The notes below the pieces were generated by a model. That model saw only the letters and a list, made by a program, of their open reading frames with translations. It was not told the origin of the DNA and did not search any database. Below are positions 36,308 to 44,193 of a stretch of 54,890 bases of DNA, in pieces. Position numbers and translations under genes: made by a program. Location of the stretch: contig JASHNS010000051.1 in assembly GCA_030041515.1 (NCBI GenBank), forward strand, positions 1 to 54,890, given 5' to 3'. The first letter of the stretch is position 1. Every line of letters begins with the position of its first letter. Source of the stretch: Acidobacteriaceae bacterium. Its GTDB lineage: Bacteria > Acidobacteriota > Terriglobia > Terriglobales > Acidobacteriaceae.

Positions 36308-36337
36308 AAAATGCCGGACCCGAGGGTTCGGCATTTT
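36308..36337 (-). terminator. Rho-independent terminator of the VCBS-repeat gene
   Basis: A 14-bp stem (36308-36321 with 36324-36337, loop GA), with one G-U pair. On the minus strand it is followed by TTCTG after the terminal ATTTT. It begins 18 nt beyond the stop of the VCBS gene; the A/T-rich arms make it potentially bidirectional. Confidence 0.75.
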
Positions 36338-36354
36338 CCGTACTACGTTTCGTT

Positions 36355-38433
36355 TTACTTCACCGTAAAGCTCACCGGGGAAGACTTGACGTAGGCGCCC
36401 TTCGAATCGACCTCGATCACGGTGGCGGAGTGGGAACCGGCGGCCAGCGCCACGTTCGCGTTCATTGTCGCGCCGGAGTAGTTGCCGATCTTCTTGCCGT
36501 CCACCCACAGTTCCAGGTGATTCACCGCACCGCTGGCCCCTTTCCCTGCGGCGGTCAACGTTACGGGTGACGAGGTTGTTTCACCCGGAGTCGGCGAGCA
36601 GACGTGAACCCCCGGCGAGCTGGGAGCCGTACACGCGCCTTCGCTCCCCACCTTGAAGCTGACCGGCGTCGACTTCACGTCCGCGCCCTTTGAATCCACT
36701 TCGATCACGGTCGCGGTGTGCGATCCGCTGGCGAGGGTGACGCTGGCGTTCATGGTTGCGCCGGAGTAATTGCCGATCTTCGTGCCATCGACCCACAGCT
36801 CCAGATGATTCACGGTTCCGCTGGCGCCTGTGCCGGCGGCCGTGAAGGTGACGGGCGAGGTGGTGACTTCACCCTGGGTGGGAGAGCAGACGGTGACGCC
36901 CGGTGAACTGGGGGCGCTGCACGCGGCTTTTGTCGGCGTCACAGTGGCACTTTTCGTGGCGCCGTTTGCTTCCACCTCAATCGCGGTGATCTGCGTGCCG
37001 GGCGCCACGTTCAGCGTCGCGTTGAACTCGTCGGCAAACACCTGGTACATCTTCTTGCCGTTGGCCCACAGTTCGATGTGCTGCACGGGCCCGGTTGCGG
37101 CGCGCGCGGTTCCGCGAACCATGGCCGTATCGCCGGTCTGCGTCGCCTGACAGAATGTCACTCCGGGGGTGTCGGGATAGGCGCAGTCGCCCTGCACGTT
37201 ATCGTTCTGCACCAGGTAAAAGTCATCGGGATCGTTGTCGGCGTAAGCGCTTTCGTTCGGCGCCGCGAATCCGATGGCGTTGGAGTTGTTGTCGAAGAAC
37301 CCAAACCCGAGCTGCGCCGCCCCGCCGGGGAGCGAAGTGTAGGTGCCCTGGTCGGTAAATGTGCGGTTGCCATTGCCGGTGTAGACCTGAACGCCCTGAT
37401 AGCCGGCAATCAAAATGTCCGGATTCCCGTCGCCGTTGATGTCCGCCACGCCCACGTCGTCGGTTGAGGTGGAGGCCACGGTGGTCGCGGTAAACGTGCC
37501 ATTGCCGTTCGAGTAGTAGACCATCACCGGAGTGGCGCTGCAGCAGTCTTCCACGAGCTGGGTCTGCCACGCGACGATGTCGCTCTTGCCGTCGAGATCC
37601 ACATCGGCGGAGCGGATCCAGGCGAAGTTGTAGGTGGTGCCGGGCAGGGTCCCGACCTGATGCTTCGCGCTGAACACTCCCTTGCCCGTGTTGAGCGCGG
37701 CCTCGATATTGTCGGTGGAGTTGTAGTTATTGTTCAGCTCCACCCAGGCGATGTCCGGGCGTCCGTCGGCGTTGAAGTCGCCGACTGTGAGCGAGGTGGT
37801 TTGGACTCCGGAAGGCGGGGTGTCGATGGTGACTGACTGCTGGGTGAAGGTCCCCTTGCCATTGTTGAAGAGGAGAACCAGCTTCCCGGTGTAGGTCATG
37901 GCCGCCAGGTCCTGGGTGCCGTTGTCGTCGAAATCAGCCTCGACCAGGCTGGCGTAGCCCAGCGAGCCGGCGGAGGGCAGGGCGATGTTGACGGGGGCCT
38001 GAAAGGTTCCGTCGCCTTTGCCGTAAAGAATGGTGATACCGCCGGCGTTGTTCAGCGCGGCGATGTCGAGCTTGCCGTCTCCGTTGAAGTCGGCAACTGC
38101 CACCTCCGTCCCCACTCCGTCGTAGGCCGGCTGCTGGAGTGTTACATCCAGCTTCACCGGCGCCTTCAGGCCGCCGTCGCCGTTGTTCATATAGAGGTAG
38201 AGAGGAGCGTTCTGCGTGCACGTATTGCCGGAACAGGTTTCAGTGCTGGCGGCCAGAACATCGGCCAGTCCGTCGCCGTTGAAGTCGTAGACGCGGGAGT
38301 AAGGAGCCGTGAGCACGATGCCCGCGTTGCCGGGCGTTGTGTACGGCTGATACTGGAAATCGGTTTGTGCCAGGGCAGGCAGGGCGGGGAGACACGCCAC
38401 CGCAAAGGGGAGGAGGAAGCTTCTGATTTGCAT
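36355..38433 (-). CDS. Secreted VCBS/FG-GAP repeat protein with C-terminal Ig-like repeats
   Basis: 692 residues starting with a signal peptide (SFLLPFAVACLPALPALA). The first 400 residues carry FG-GAP/VCBS propeller blades, each with a calcium-loop-like DxNxDGxxD motif (YDFNGDGLADV, ADFNGDGKLDIA, GDFNADGRPDIAW, VDLDGKSDIV, DINGDGNPDIL). The rest are three Ig-like repeats of about 90 residues, each starting with a 'PGVxxC' element. The last two share NHLELWVDG and KIGNYSGATMN almost exactly and are a recent-looking duplication. Probably a cell-surface or secreted binding protein; ligand unknown. ATG 38433 is chosen for the signal peptide and a GAGG 9 nt upstream; 38463 is an alternative. Confidence 0.85.
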   Translation of the reverse strand: MQIRSFLLPFAVACLPALPALAQTDFQYQPYTTPGNAGIVLTAPYSRVYDFNGDGLADVLAASTETCSGNTCTQNAPLYLYMNNGDGGLKAPVKLDVTLQQPAYDGVGTEVAVADFNGDGKLDIAALNNAGGITILYGKGDGTFQAPVNIALPSAGSLGYASLVEADFDDNGTQDLAAMTYTGKLVLLFNNGKGTFTQQSVTIDTPPSGVQTTSLTVGDFNADGRPDIAWVELNNNYNSTDNIEAALNTGKGVFSAKHQVGTLPGTTYNFAWIRSADVDLDGKSDIVAWQTQLVEDCCSATPVMVYYSNGNGTFTATTVASTSTDDVGVADINGDGNPDILIAGYQGVQVYTGNGNRTFTDQGTYTSLPGGAAQLGFGFFDNNSNAIGFAAPNESAYADNDPDDFYLVQNDNVQGDCAYPDTPGVTFCQATQTGDTAMVRGTARAATGPVQHIELWANGKKMYQVFADEFNATLNVAPGTQITAIEVEANGATKSATVTPTKAACSAPSSPGVTVCSPTQGEVTTSPVTFTAAGTGASGTVNHLELWVDGTKIGNYSGATMNASVTLASGSHTATVIEVDSKGADVKSTPVSFKVGSEGACTAPSSPGVHVCSPTPGETTSSPVTLTAAGKGASGAVNHLELWVDGKKIGNYSGATMNANVALAAGSHSATVIEVDSKGAYVKSSPVSFTVK

Positions 38434-38629
38434 GCAGGCTGACCTCAGGATGGATGGGAACAATCGATCGTGCTGCTTGCTGCCCTGTTAGGAGAGGTCC
38501 GCGTGCGCGCGGCGTTGTCCGCATGGCGAGGAATTTTTCCTCCCGTAACGTCTCGTGTCTGCGTCCCGTGCCGCGGAGGGGCGTTTCGGGAAGGAACGGG
38601 CATGGTTTCCGCCCTCTTCATCCCCCGCC

Positions 38630-38635
38630 TACAAT
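38630..38635 (+). promoter_or_regulatory. -10 box 7 nt before the VWA-protein start
   Basis: TACAAT ends 7 nt before ATG 38643. The start codon is fixed by the signal peptide, so transcription would start at or next to the A of ATG, predicting a leaderless mRNA. Confidence 0.5.
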
Positions 38636-38642
38636 AATCCCG

Positions 38643-39737
38643 ATGCGACGCGCGCTCCCCCTTTCGCTGCTTTTGTTCAGTCTTCTGGTTGGGCGTGGTT
38701 TCGCGCAGCACCCAGCGACGCCCACGATCACCGTTCAGTCGAATCTGGTCGAGGTCCCGGCTCTCGTCACCACCAAAAAGGGCGAGGTCGTCTTCGCGCT
38801 CAAGGCTTCTGATTTCCGCCTTACCGACGACGGCATTCCCCAGCACATCAAGCTTGTCTCCGACACGGACTGGCAGCCGCTGGCCATGGCCATCGTGGTC
38901 GAGACTGGCGGCGATGGCGCCGCGCATCTGGCCGACTATCGCGGCCTCGACGCCATTCTGGATTCGGTCATCGGCGCGGAAGAGCATCGTGTGGCGCTCA
39001 TCGCTTTCGACAGCATGCCGCACCTGGTCGTGCCCTTCACCAGTAATACCGATGAGGTCTCCGCCGCGCTCGACCGGCTGCAGTCCGGCAACGCGGGCGC
39101 GTCCATCCTCGACGCGGTCGCCTACGCCGTGCGCCTGCTGAACAACGAGCCGCCCAACTACCGCCGCGAGGTGCTGCTGATCAGCGAGACGATCGACCAG
39201 GGAAGTTACACCACGCCCACTGAGGCGCTGCGTTTGCTCAGCGACACCAACACGACGATGTACACCTTCGCTTTTTCGAGCACGCGCTCCGCAGTGGCGC
39301 ACGAAGCGGGAAAATTCAGCGACGCGAGTCCGGGACCGGCGCACGGCTGCTTCAGCCGCGACTATGAAGGCGACCCCGACGACGCCGCAGAGTACAAGGG
39401 CCACTATCCGCGGCAGGTGCTGGACTGCATCAGCCAGCTCGCCCCGCCGCTGCGGCTGGCCACCATGGCGTTTCTTGCCGCGCACAGCGCGCTCCGCCGG
39501 GACACGGCGAAGACCATCGCGCATCTCGCGGGAGGCGAGTTTTTCCACTTTGGCAACGCCAGAAATCTGCAGAAGGATCTGATCCAGGTCTCGCACGACG
39601 TGCCGAACTTCTACGTCTTCAGCTTCACGCCCAGCGATCCGACGCCCGGCCTGCACGCGCTGCGCCTCACGCTCCCGGACCGGCCGCAGCTACGGGTGAC
39701 GGCGAGGACGGAATACTGGATTGATGAAAAGCAGTGA
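38643..39737 (+). CDS. VWFA-related secreted protein (acidobacterial type)
   Basis: 364 residues with an N-terminal signal peptide (LPLSLLLFSLLVGRGFAQ). A TVQSNLVEVPALVTTKKGEV segment follows, typical of the acidobacterial VWFA-related family, with 'ALKASDFRLTDDGIPQ'. The von Willebrand A-like domain is about residues 75-280. The expected DxSxS metal motif is not intact: the strand ends VVETGGDG, so classical metal-dependent adhesion is doubtful. Function unknown; probably periplasmic or surface. ATG 38643 has no SD. The stop codon lies inside a CAGTGATCA-type repeat. Divergent from the VCBS protein gene and upstream of a TlpA-like protein. Confidence 0.83.
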   Translation: MRRALPLSLLLFSLLVGRGFAQHPATPTITVQSNLVEVPALVTTKKGEVVFALKASDFRLTDDGIPQHIKLVSDTDWQPLAMAIVVETGGDGAAHLADYRGLDAILDSVIGAEEHRVALIAFDSMPHLVVPFTSNTDEVSAALDRLQSGNAGASILDAVAYAVRLLNNEPPNYRREVLLISETIDQGSYTTPTEALRLLSDTNTTMYTFAFSSTRSAVAHEAGKFSDASPGPAHGCFSRDYEGDPDDAAEYKGHYPRQVLDCISQLAPPLRLATMAFLAAHSALRRDTAKTIAHLAGGEFFHFGNARNLQKDLIQVSHDVPNFYVFSFTPSDPTPGLHALRLTLPDRPQLRVTARTEYWIDEKQ

Positions 39738-39756
39738 TCAGAAGTCAGGATCACTG
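39732..39756 (+). repeat. CAGTGATCA-type inverted repeat spanning the VWA gene stop
   Basis: CAGTGATC (39732-39739) and GATCACTG (39749-39756) form a hairpin followed by an A-rich run. The gene's TGA (39735-39737) lies inside the left arm. It shares the CAGTGATCAG core with copies at 31561, 40879 and 49691. Confidence 0.65.
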
Positions 39757-39778
39757 AAAAAGAAACAGGAGAGATGGC

Positions 39779-40342
39779 ATGTTCCGACGCGCTCATTGGA
39801 TTGCGTTCGCCTGCGCTCTTGCGGCGCTCGGTAGCTCATTCGTGCTGGCCGCGAACCGCTCGGAGGTGCCCACCGCGTCCTCGCACCTGATCCCCATCGC
39901 CGCGCGCCGAGCCGCACCCAGCTTCACCCTGACGGACATCCAGGGCAGGACCATCTCACTCGCGAAAGAACGCGGCAAGGTTGTTCTCCTCGACTTCTGG
40001 GCTGTCGACTGCGGCGGATGTAAGCTGGAAATTCCCTGGTACGTCGAGTTTCGCCGCGAGTATCATGCGCGCGGCCTCGACCTCATCGGCCTCGACATGT
40101 ACGGAGAATCGCCCGCGATGATCCGCGCGTTCATGGCAAAGGCTCACATGGATTATCCGGTCGCCGTCGGTACGGACGCAATCGGCAAACAATTCGGGGT
40201 CACGGCTTTGCCCATGACGCTGCTCATCGACCGCCGGGGCCGCATTGCCGCCGCGCACACCGGTATCGTCAATCGAGGCCAATTCGATGCCGATATCCGC
40301 GCGCTGCTGACGAGCGACCAGCAACGAACCATTAGCCGCTAA
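39779..40342 (+). CDS. TlpA/ResA-like thioredoxin-fold protein
   Basis: 187 residues with an N-terminal signal or anchor segment (WIAFACALAALGSSFVLAA), so periplasmic. The thioredoxin fold follows with redox pair Cys78 and Cys81 in FWAVDCGGCKLEIP and the cis-proline in VTALPMTLLID. The CGGC active site differs from the usual CxPC. Family members reduce disulfides, for example in cytochrome c maturation, or act as peroxiredoxin-like redoxins; the partner is unknown. AGGAGAG precedes ATG. Its last 11 nt overlap the nucleotidase gene on the other strand. Confidence 0.87.
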   Translation: MFRRAHWIAFACALAALGSSFVLAANRSEVPTASSHLIPIAARRAAPSFTLTDIQGRTISLAKERGKVVLLDFWAVDCGGCKLEIPWYVEFRREYHARGLDLIGLDMYGESPAMIRAFMAKAHMDYPVAVGTDAIGKQFGVTALPMTLLIDRRGRIAAAHTGIVNRGQFDADIRALLTSDQQRTISR

Positions 40343-40868
40343 TCTTCAGAAACAGCGTCTCCACCTGCTCCCAGTTGTCCACCCGCGGATACCCGCTGAC
40401 GCCCATGTTATGCGGCGCGGTGAATAGAATCCCCTGGCCGGAGAAGGTGAGGAAATGCCGGGGCTGGTCGTCGATCAGGTAGTCCGCGTGCAGGATGCTC
40501 TTATCGCCGCAGAAGACGAAATGCCGCGGGTCGAGAAATGGGAAGTGGCGGCGCAGCCAGCGGTATTTCGGCCCAAAGGAGTTGGGAAACTCCATCGCCG
40601 ACGTCGCAATGTAAATCTCGAAGCGCTCCGCGAGCGCGCGCAGCACGCGCTGGCTATCCGCGATCACCGGCAGATTTTCGAAGAAGTCCTCCGACCGCAG
40701 ATAGCCCTCCAGCCGCTCGTGCCGGTCGATAGAAACGATGTCCCACAGCCACTTGCCCTCGAGGTCGGCCTTGGTGACAGACTCGCCGTGGTCGCGGTTG
40801 TAGCGGGCAAGATGCTCGGCGAGGGTGTCAGCGAGCACTTCGTCCATGTCTACAGCGATGCGGTGCAT
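40332..40868 (-). CDS. 5'(3')-deoxyribonucleotidase-like HAD phosphatase
   Basis: 178-residue cytoplasmic HAD enzyme. It has the catalytic DxD pair (Asp7 and Asp9) in IAVDMDEVLADT, the motif II region IYIATSAMEFPN, and motifs III/IV with ILHADYLIDDQPRHF. The pattern matches the NT5C group, which dephosphorylates deoxynucleoside monophosphates. The substrate is inferred from the family. Its 3' end overlaps the TlpA-like gene by 11 nt convergently. The ATG has no ribosome site on the minus strand; a CAGTGATCA-type repeat lies 14 nt upstream. Confidence 0.86.
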   Translation of the reverse strand: MHRIAVDMDEVLADTLAEHLARYNRDHGESVTKADLEGKWLWDIVSIDRHERLEGYLRSEDFFENLPVIADSQRVLRALAERFEIYIATSAMEFPNSFGPKYRWLRRHFPFLDPRHFVFCGDKSILHADYLIDDQPRHFLTFSGQGILFTAPHNMGVSGYPRVDNWEQVETLFLKISG

Positions 40869-40878
40869 AAGGAGAGGA

Positions 40879-40905
40879 GTCAGTGATCAGTGAGCACTGA
40901 TCACT
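40879..40905. repeat. CAGTGATCA-type perfect inverted repeat
   Basis: AGTGATCAGTG (40882-40892) pairs with CACTGATCACT (40895-40905) across a 2-nt loop, followed on the plus strand by CGCTTTTT. It lies 10 nt beyond the stop of the zinc-ribbon gene and 14 nt before the nucleotidase start. The left arm is part of the 13-mer GTCAGTGATCAGT shared with the other copies. Confidence 0.75.
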
Positions 40906-40914
40906 CGCTTTTTC

Positions 40915-41688
40915 TCAGTCGACGCCAGCTTCCAGCGGTTTCCGGCCCCGTTTGGGTTTCTCCGGCTGGGGTTCGGGCTGCGGCTCCAGCGCGGGATTGT
41001 AGTAGAGCAGCCGGCCGCATGACTCGCAGGTGTGGATCTCGCCTTCGCGGATCTGGTTCCACATCTGCGGGCGCAGATACATGTTGCAGCCGTTGCACTG
41101 TTGTCCGTTGGCGCTAGCGATGCCCGTGCCGCGCGCCGAAGCAACCCGGTCGTAGATGCGCAGGGGCTCCTCGGCAATGCCGGCGCGCAACTCGTTCCGC
41201 CTGGCGGTCAGTTCTTCCAGGCGTTTCTGCTGTTCGACGCTGGCTTCCCGTGCGTCTTCCTTTTCAATTTCGACCGCGCGGGTGCTGTCGGCGAGCGTAG
41301 ACTGCGCCGCCTTGTGTTCCTGGGCCAGACGCTCGCTGCGTTCCATGCTTTCCAGCTCGCGGTCTTCGATCCGGCGAATCTCTTCCTCGGCGAAGCCGAT
41401 CTCGTGCTGCAGCGCGCGGAACTGCTCGTTGGTCTTCACGCCAGAGGTCTGGTCGCGGAATTTCACGATCTTCTGCTGCTGGTCTTTCAGGTCGCTTTCG
41501 AGGCGGCGGCGCAGCGCTTCTTCGTCCTTCAGCGCCTTCGCGGCCTGCTCGACGGCGGCTTTTTCCTTCGCCAGCCGCGACTCCAGGGCGGCCAGGCGGC
41601 GGGGCAGCTCGGCAATCTCCCCGCGCAGCTTCGCGGTTTCCTGATCGATGGTTTGCAGGCGGGTCAGCGCCTCGAGTTCAGCACGCAT
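40915..41688 (-). CDS. C4-type zinc-ribbon coiled-coil protein (DUF164-like)
   Basis: 257 residues. The N-terminal 180 form a long antiparallel coiled coil rich in E/R/L/A heptads ([19 protein letters not shown] and after). Next comes a four-cysteine zinc ribbon: [10 protein letters not shown] and [10 protein letters not shown], with the spacing CxxC-x23-CxxC. The tail is proline/glutamate and basic (PKRGRKP). Family members are widespread; they have been proposed to bind nucleic acid, but the function is unclear. ATG 41688 is used because [12 protein letters not shown] is the usual start; the longer frame overlaps the cupin gene's region and lacks coiled-coil character. It lies downstream of the cupin gene. 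Confidence 0.88.
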   Translation of the reverse strand: MRAELEALTRLQTIDQETAKLRGEIAELPRRLAALESRLAKEKAAVEQAAKALKDEEALRRRLESDLKDQQQKIVKFRDQTSGVKTNEQFRALQHEIGFAEEEIRRIEDRELESMERSERLAQEHKAAQSTLADSTRAVEIEKEDAREASVEQQKRLEELTARRNELRAGIAEEPLRIYDRVASARGTGIASANGQQCNGCNMYLRPQMWNQIREGEIHTCESCGRLLYYNPALEPQPEPQPEKPKRGRKPLEAGVD

Positions 41689-41755
41689 AGCCGGAACTTG
41701 CAGAATACCACCCGCAACCGCGGCCCGAGCGGGCCTGAACAGGGTCAAGGCGAAT

Positions 41756-42298
41756 TCAGAACGGCGACGGCCCCACCACCTCCATGTCATAGCGCCGCCA
41801 AACCGCCGGGTCCTGAATATGCGGGTCGTGGATCTCGCGGAAGAACCTCTCCATCTGCCCCGCGGGAGAGAAGGCGATCAGCATCCGCCCCGGCGCCGGC
41901 GACACACAGCAGAAGGTATGCGGCACGCCGCGCGGCCCCAGCACCGACTCGCCGGGCCCCAGCGTCACCCGCTGCTCGCCCACCTGGAACGCGACCCGGC
42001 CCTCCATGACGTAAAACCACTCCTCCTGGTGCGGATGCAGGTGCAGGGGTGGGCCGCCATGCAGTAAGTGCGTATGCTCCACGATGAACAGCCGCCCGTC
42101 CGTATCGGCGCTGCCCACCTTAAACGCGAGATGGTCAAAGCCCATGGTGCGCTGCTGGCCGTAGCGGTCCTCACCGGAGCCAACCACGTGAACCGCGGGC
42201 GGAATCACTGCCGCCTGCGCCCCCGAGTTCGCTGCAAACAGCTCATACAGTCCCGCCGATGCCACGGCGGCATCGCGCAGAAAGTTCCGTCGATCCAT
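41756..42298 (-). CDS. Tat-exported cupin-domain protein
   Basis: 180 residues with a twin-arginine signal ([20 protein letters not shown]), predicting export as a folded, possibly metal-loaded protein. The cupin barrel contains [19 protein letters not shown] (motif 1 with two His and Glu) and [15 protein letters not shown] (motif 2 with His), so a metal site is likely intact. Substrate unknown; such proteins may be dioxygenases, isomerases or sugar-binding proteins. Divergent from the DHA2 transporter, which may hint at a shared small-molecule function (inference). Confidence 0.83.
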   Translation of the reverse strand: MDRRNFLRDAAVASAGLYELFAANSGAQAAVIPPAVHVVGSGEDRYGQQRTMGFDHLAFKVGSADTDGRLFIVEHTHLLHGGPPLHLHPHQEEWFYVMEGRVAFQVGEQRVTLGPGESVLGPRGVPHTFCCVSPAPGRMLIAFSPAGQMERFFREIHDPHIQDPAVWRRYDMEVVGPSPF

Positions 42299-42422
42299 GA
42301 AAGCTCCTTTGAGGGAAGGGGCACCAGATTATCCCGCCGCGCAGGTCGTTGGCGAGTTCGCGGCGCCGCCGGCGAATTTCCTGCATCCGGCGCGCGCGAG
42401 GTATGCTCAAATCTCCATCCCC

Positions 42423-44027
42423 ATGGCCCCGGACTCCGACGCCAACTGGAAGCCCAAACATAACCCCTGGGCCGTCGCGCTGACGGTCACGCTGGCGACC
42501 TTCATGGAGGTCCTCGACACCTCCATCGCCAACGTGGCCCTGCCGCACATCGCCGGGGGCCTGGGCGCGTCGGCGGACGAAGCGACCTGGGTTCTGACCT
42601 CCTACCTGGTTTCGAACGCGGTCATCCTGCCCGCCAGCGCCTACCTGGTCTCTTTCCTTGGCCGCAAGCGCTTCTACATGATCTGCGTAGCTCTGTTCGG
42701 GCTCAGTTCCATGCTTTGCGGGTTTGCTCCGTCGCTCCCCCTGCTGATCTTCTTCCGTGTCCTCCAGGGGGCGGGCGGCGGGGGCCTGCAGCCCAGCGAA
42801 CAGGCCATCCTCGTCGATACATTTCCGCCCCGCAAGCGCGGCCAGGCGTTCGCTGTCTACGGCATGGCCGTCGTTCTCGCGCCGGTCATCGGCCCCACCC
42901 TCGGCGGCTGGATCACCGACAACTTCACGTGGCGCTGGATCTTCTTCATCAACGTCCCCATCGCGATTCTGTCGCTGTTCCTCACCTCGCGCATCGTCGA
43001 GGATCCGCCCCACGTCCAGCGTGAGGTCGCCGCGCAGCGCAAACGCGGGCTCAATCTCGATTACATGGGCTTTGGCCTGCTGGCTCTCGCCTTCGGCTCG
43101 CTGCAGTTTGTTCTCGACAAAGGCCAGGAAAAAGACTGGTTCGGCTCGCACCTCATCACCACCTTCTTCTTCCTCTGCGCCGGCGGCCTCGTTGCCCTGG
43201 TCTTCTGGGAGATCGCGCAGATCCGCCGCGGGCATCGGCCGATTCTCGACCTCACCATGTTCCGGAACCGGAACTTCTCGGTTTCATTCCTGATGATGTT
43301 CGTGCTCGGCTTTGCCCTCTTCGGCACCACCGTGCTCCTCCCGCTCTTTGTGCAGGAGATGATGGGCTACACCGCCGAGCAGGCCGGGCTGGTCATTTCC
43401 CCGGGCGGCCTTGCCGTTATGGCCTTTATGCCGCTGGTCGGCTTCCTGGTCAGCCGCGTGGACGCGCGCTGGCTGATCGCCATCGGCCTGACCACGCTCT
43501 CGGCCGCGCTCTTCACCATGCACAGCATCGATACCCAGGCCAGCTACGCCTATATCGCGTGGATGCGCATATTCCAGGCCTCAGGCCTGGCCTTCCTGTT
43601 CGTGCCCATCAACACCGTCTCCTATACCGGCGTTCCGCGCGAGAAGAATAACGACGTCTCCGGCCTGATGAATCTGGCGCGCAACATCGGCGGCAGCAGC
43701 GGCACTTCGTTCTTCGTCACGCTGCTGGCTCGCCGCAGCCAGGAGCATCAGGATCGCCTGGCGATGCGCCTGAACGCCGCCAGCCCCGAGCTGTACGAAC
43801 GCATCCGCCGCCTCGCCGGATATTTCCAGCATGGAGGCGGCATCACGCCCTCAGGGCCGCAGGCCCGCGCTATGGCCCGAGGCATGATCTACCAGCAGCT
43901 CGTCCAGCAGAGCAGCCAACTCGCGTATCTCGACGTGATCGCGGTGCTGGGGCTCGTCGCGCTCTGCATGGTCCCCCTCGTCTTTCTCCTGAAGAAGCAC
44001 ACCGGAGGCGCCGCGGCGGCGCACTGA
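42423..44027 (+). CDS. DHA2-family MFS multidrug efflux transporter (EmrB-like)
   Basis: 534-residue inner-membrane proton antiporter with about 14 membrane segments, the DHA2 layout. Family signature LDTSIANVALPHIAGGL is near residue 35. FFRVLQGAGGGGLQP and GWITDNFTWRWIFFINVP follow. ATG 42423 is chosen because the polar start MAPDSDANWKPKHNPWAVAL is usual for EmrB; upstream codons are non-coding in character. A TATGCT -10 box at 42402-42407 predicts a leader of only about 8 nt. No EmrA adaptor gene is adjacent; the orphan TolC-like gene is 18 kb away. Confidence 0.93.
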   Translation: MAPDSDANWKPKHNPWAVALTVTLATFMEVLDTSIANVALPHIAGGLGASADEATWVLTSYLVSNAVILPASAYLVSFLGRKRFYMICVALFGLSSMLCGFAPSLPLLIFFRVLQGAGGGGLQPSEQAILVDTFPPRKRGQAFAVYGMAVVLAPVIGPTLGGWITDNFTWRWIFFINVPIAILSLFLTSRIVEDPPHVQREVAAQRKRGLNLDYMGFGLLALAFGSLQFVLDKGQEKDWFGSHLITTFFFLCAGGLVALVFWEIAQIRRGHRPILDLTMFRNRNFSVSFLMMFVLGFALFGTTVLLPLFVQEMMGYTAEQAGLVISPGGLAVMAFMPLVGFLVSRVDARWLIAIGLTTLSAALFTMHSIDTQASYAYIAWMRIFQASGLAFLFVPINTVSYTGVPREKNNDVSGLMNLARNIGGSSGTSFFVTLLARRSQEHQDRLAMRLNAASPELYERIRRLAGYFQHGGGITPSGPQARAMARGMIYQQLVQQSSQLAYLDVIAVLGLVALCMVPLVFLLKKHTGGAAAAH

Positions 44028-44081
44028 TCCTCCGGGCCACGCTCATTGCTCAAAAGCGTCGCAGTCTGCCCTAAAAGGCCG

Positions 44082-44087
44082 TAGAAT
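44082..44087 (+). promoter_or_regulatory. -10 box upstream of the S9 peptidase
   Basis: TAGAAT lies about 106 nt before ATG 44194, giving a leader near 100 nt that includes the 12-bp palindrome CCGGGATCCCGG (44142-44153). No -35 or SD was identified. Confidence 0.35.
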
Positions 44088-44193
44088 GCTCTTTCACGTA
44101 CGGCTTGCCTTTTACCGTTGGATTGCGTTGAGAGCGGTGGGCCGGGATCCCGGACACGGGTGCGTGCCGGGTTAATTCGCCGCTGATTCCACC

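Noticed and set aside
35877-36354. A hidden small gene or tRNA in the gap after korB
   Set aside because: No frame with start, SD and protein-like composition, and no cloverleaf. The hairpins are too many and unrelated to fit a tRNA.
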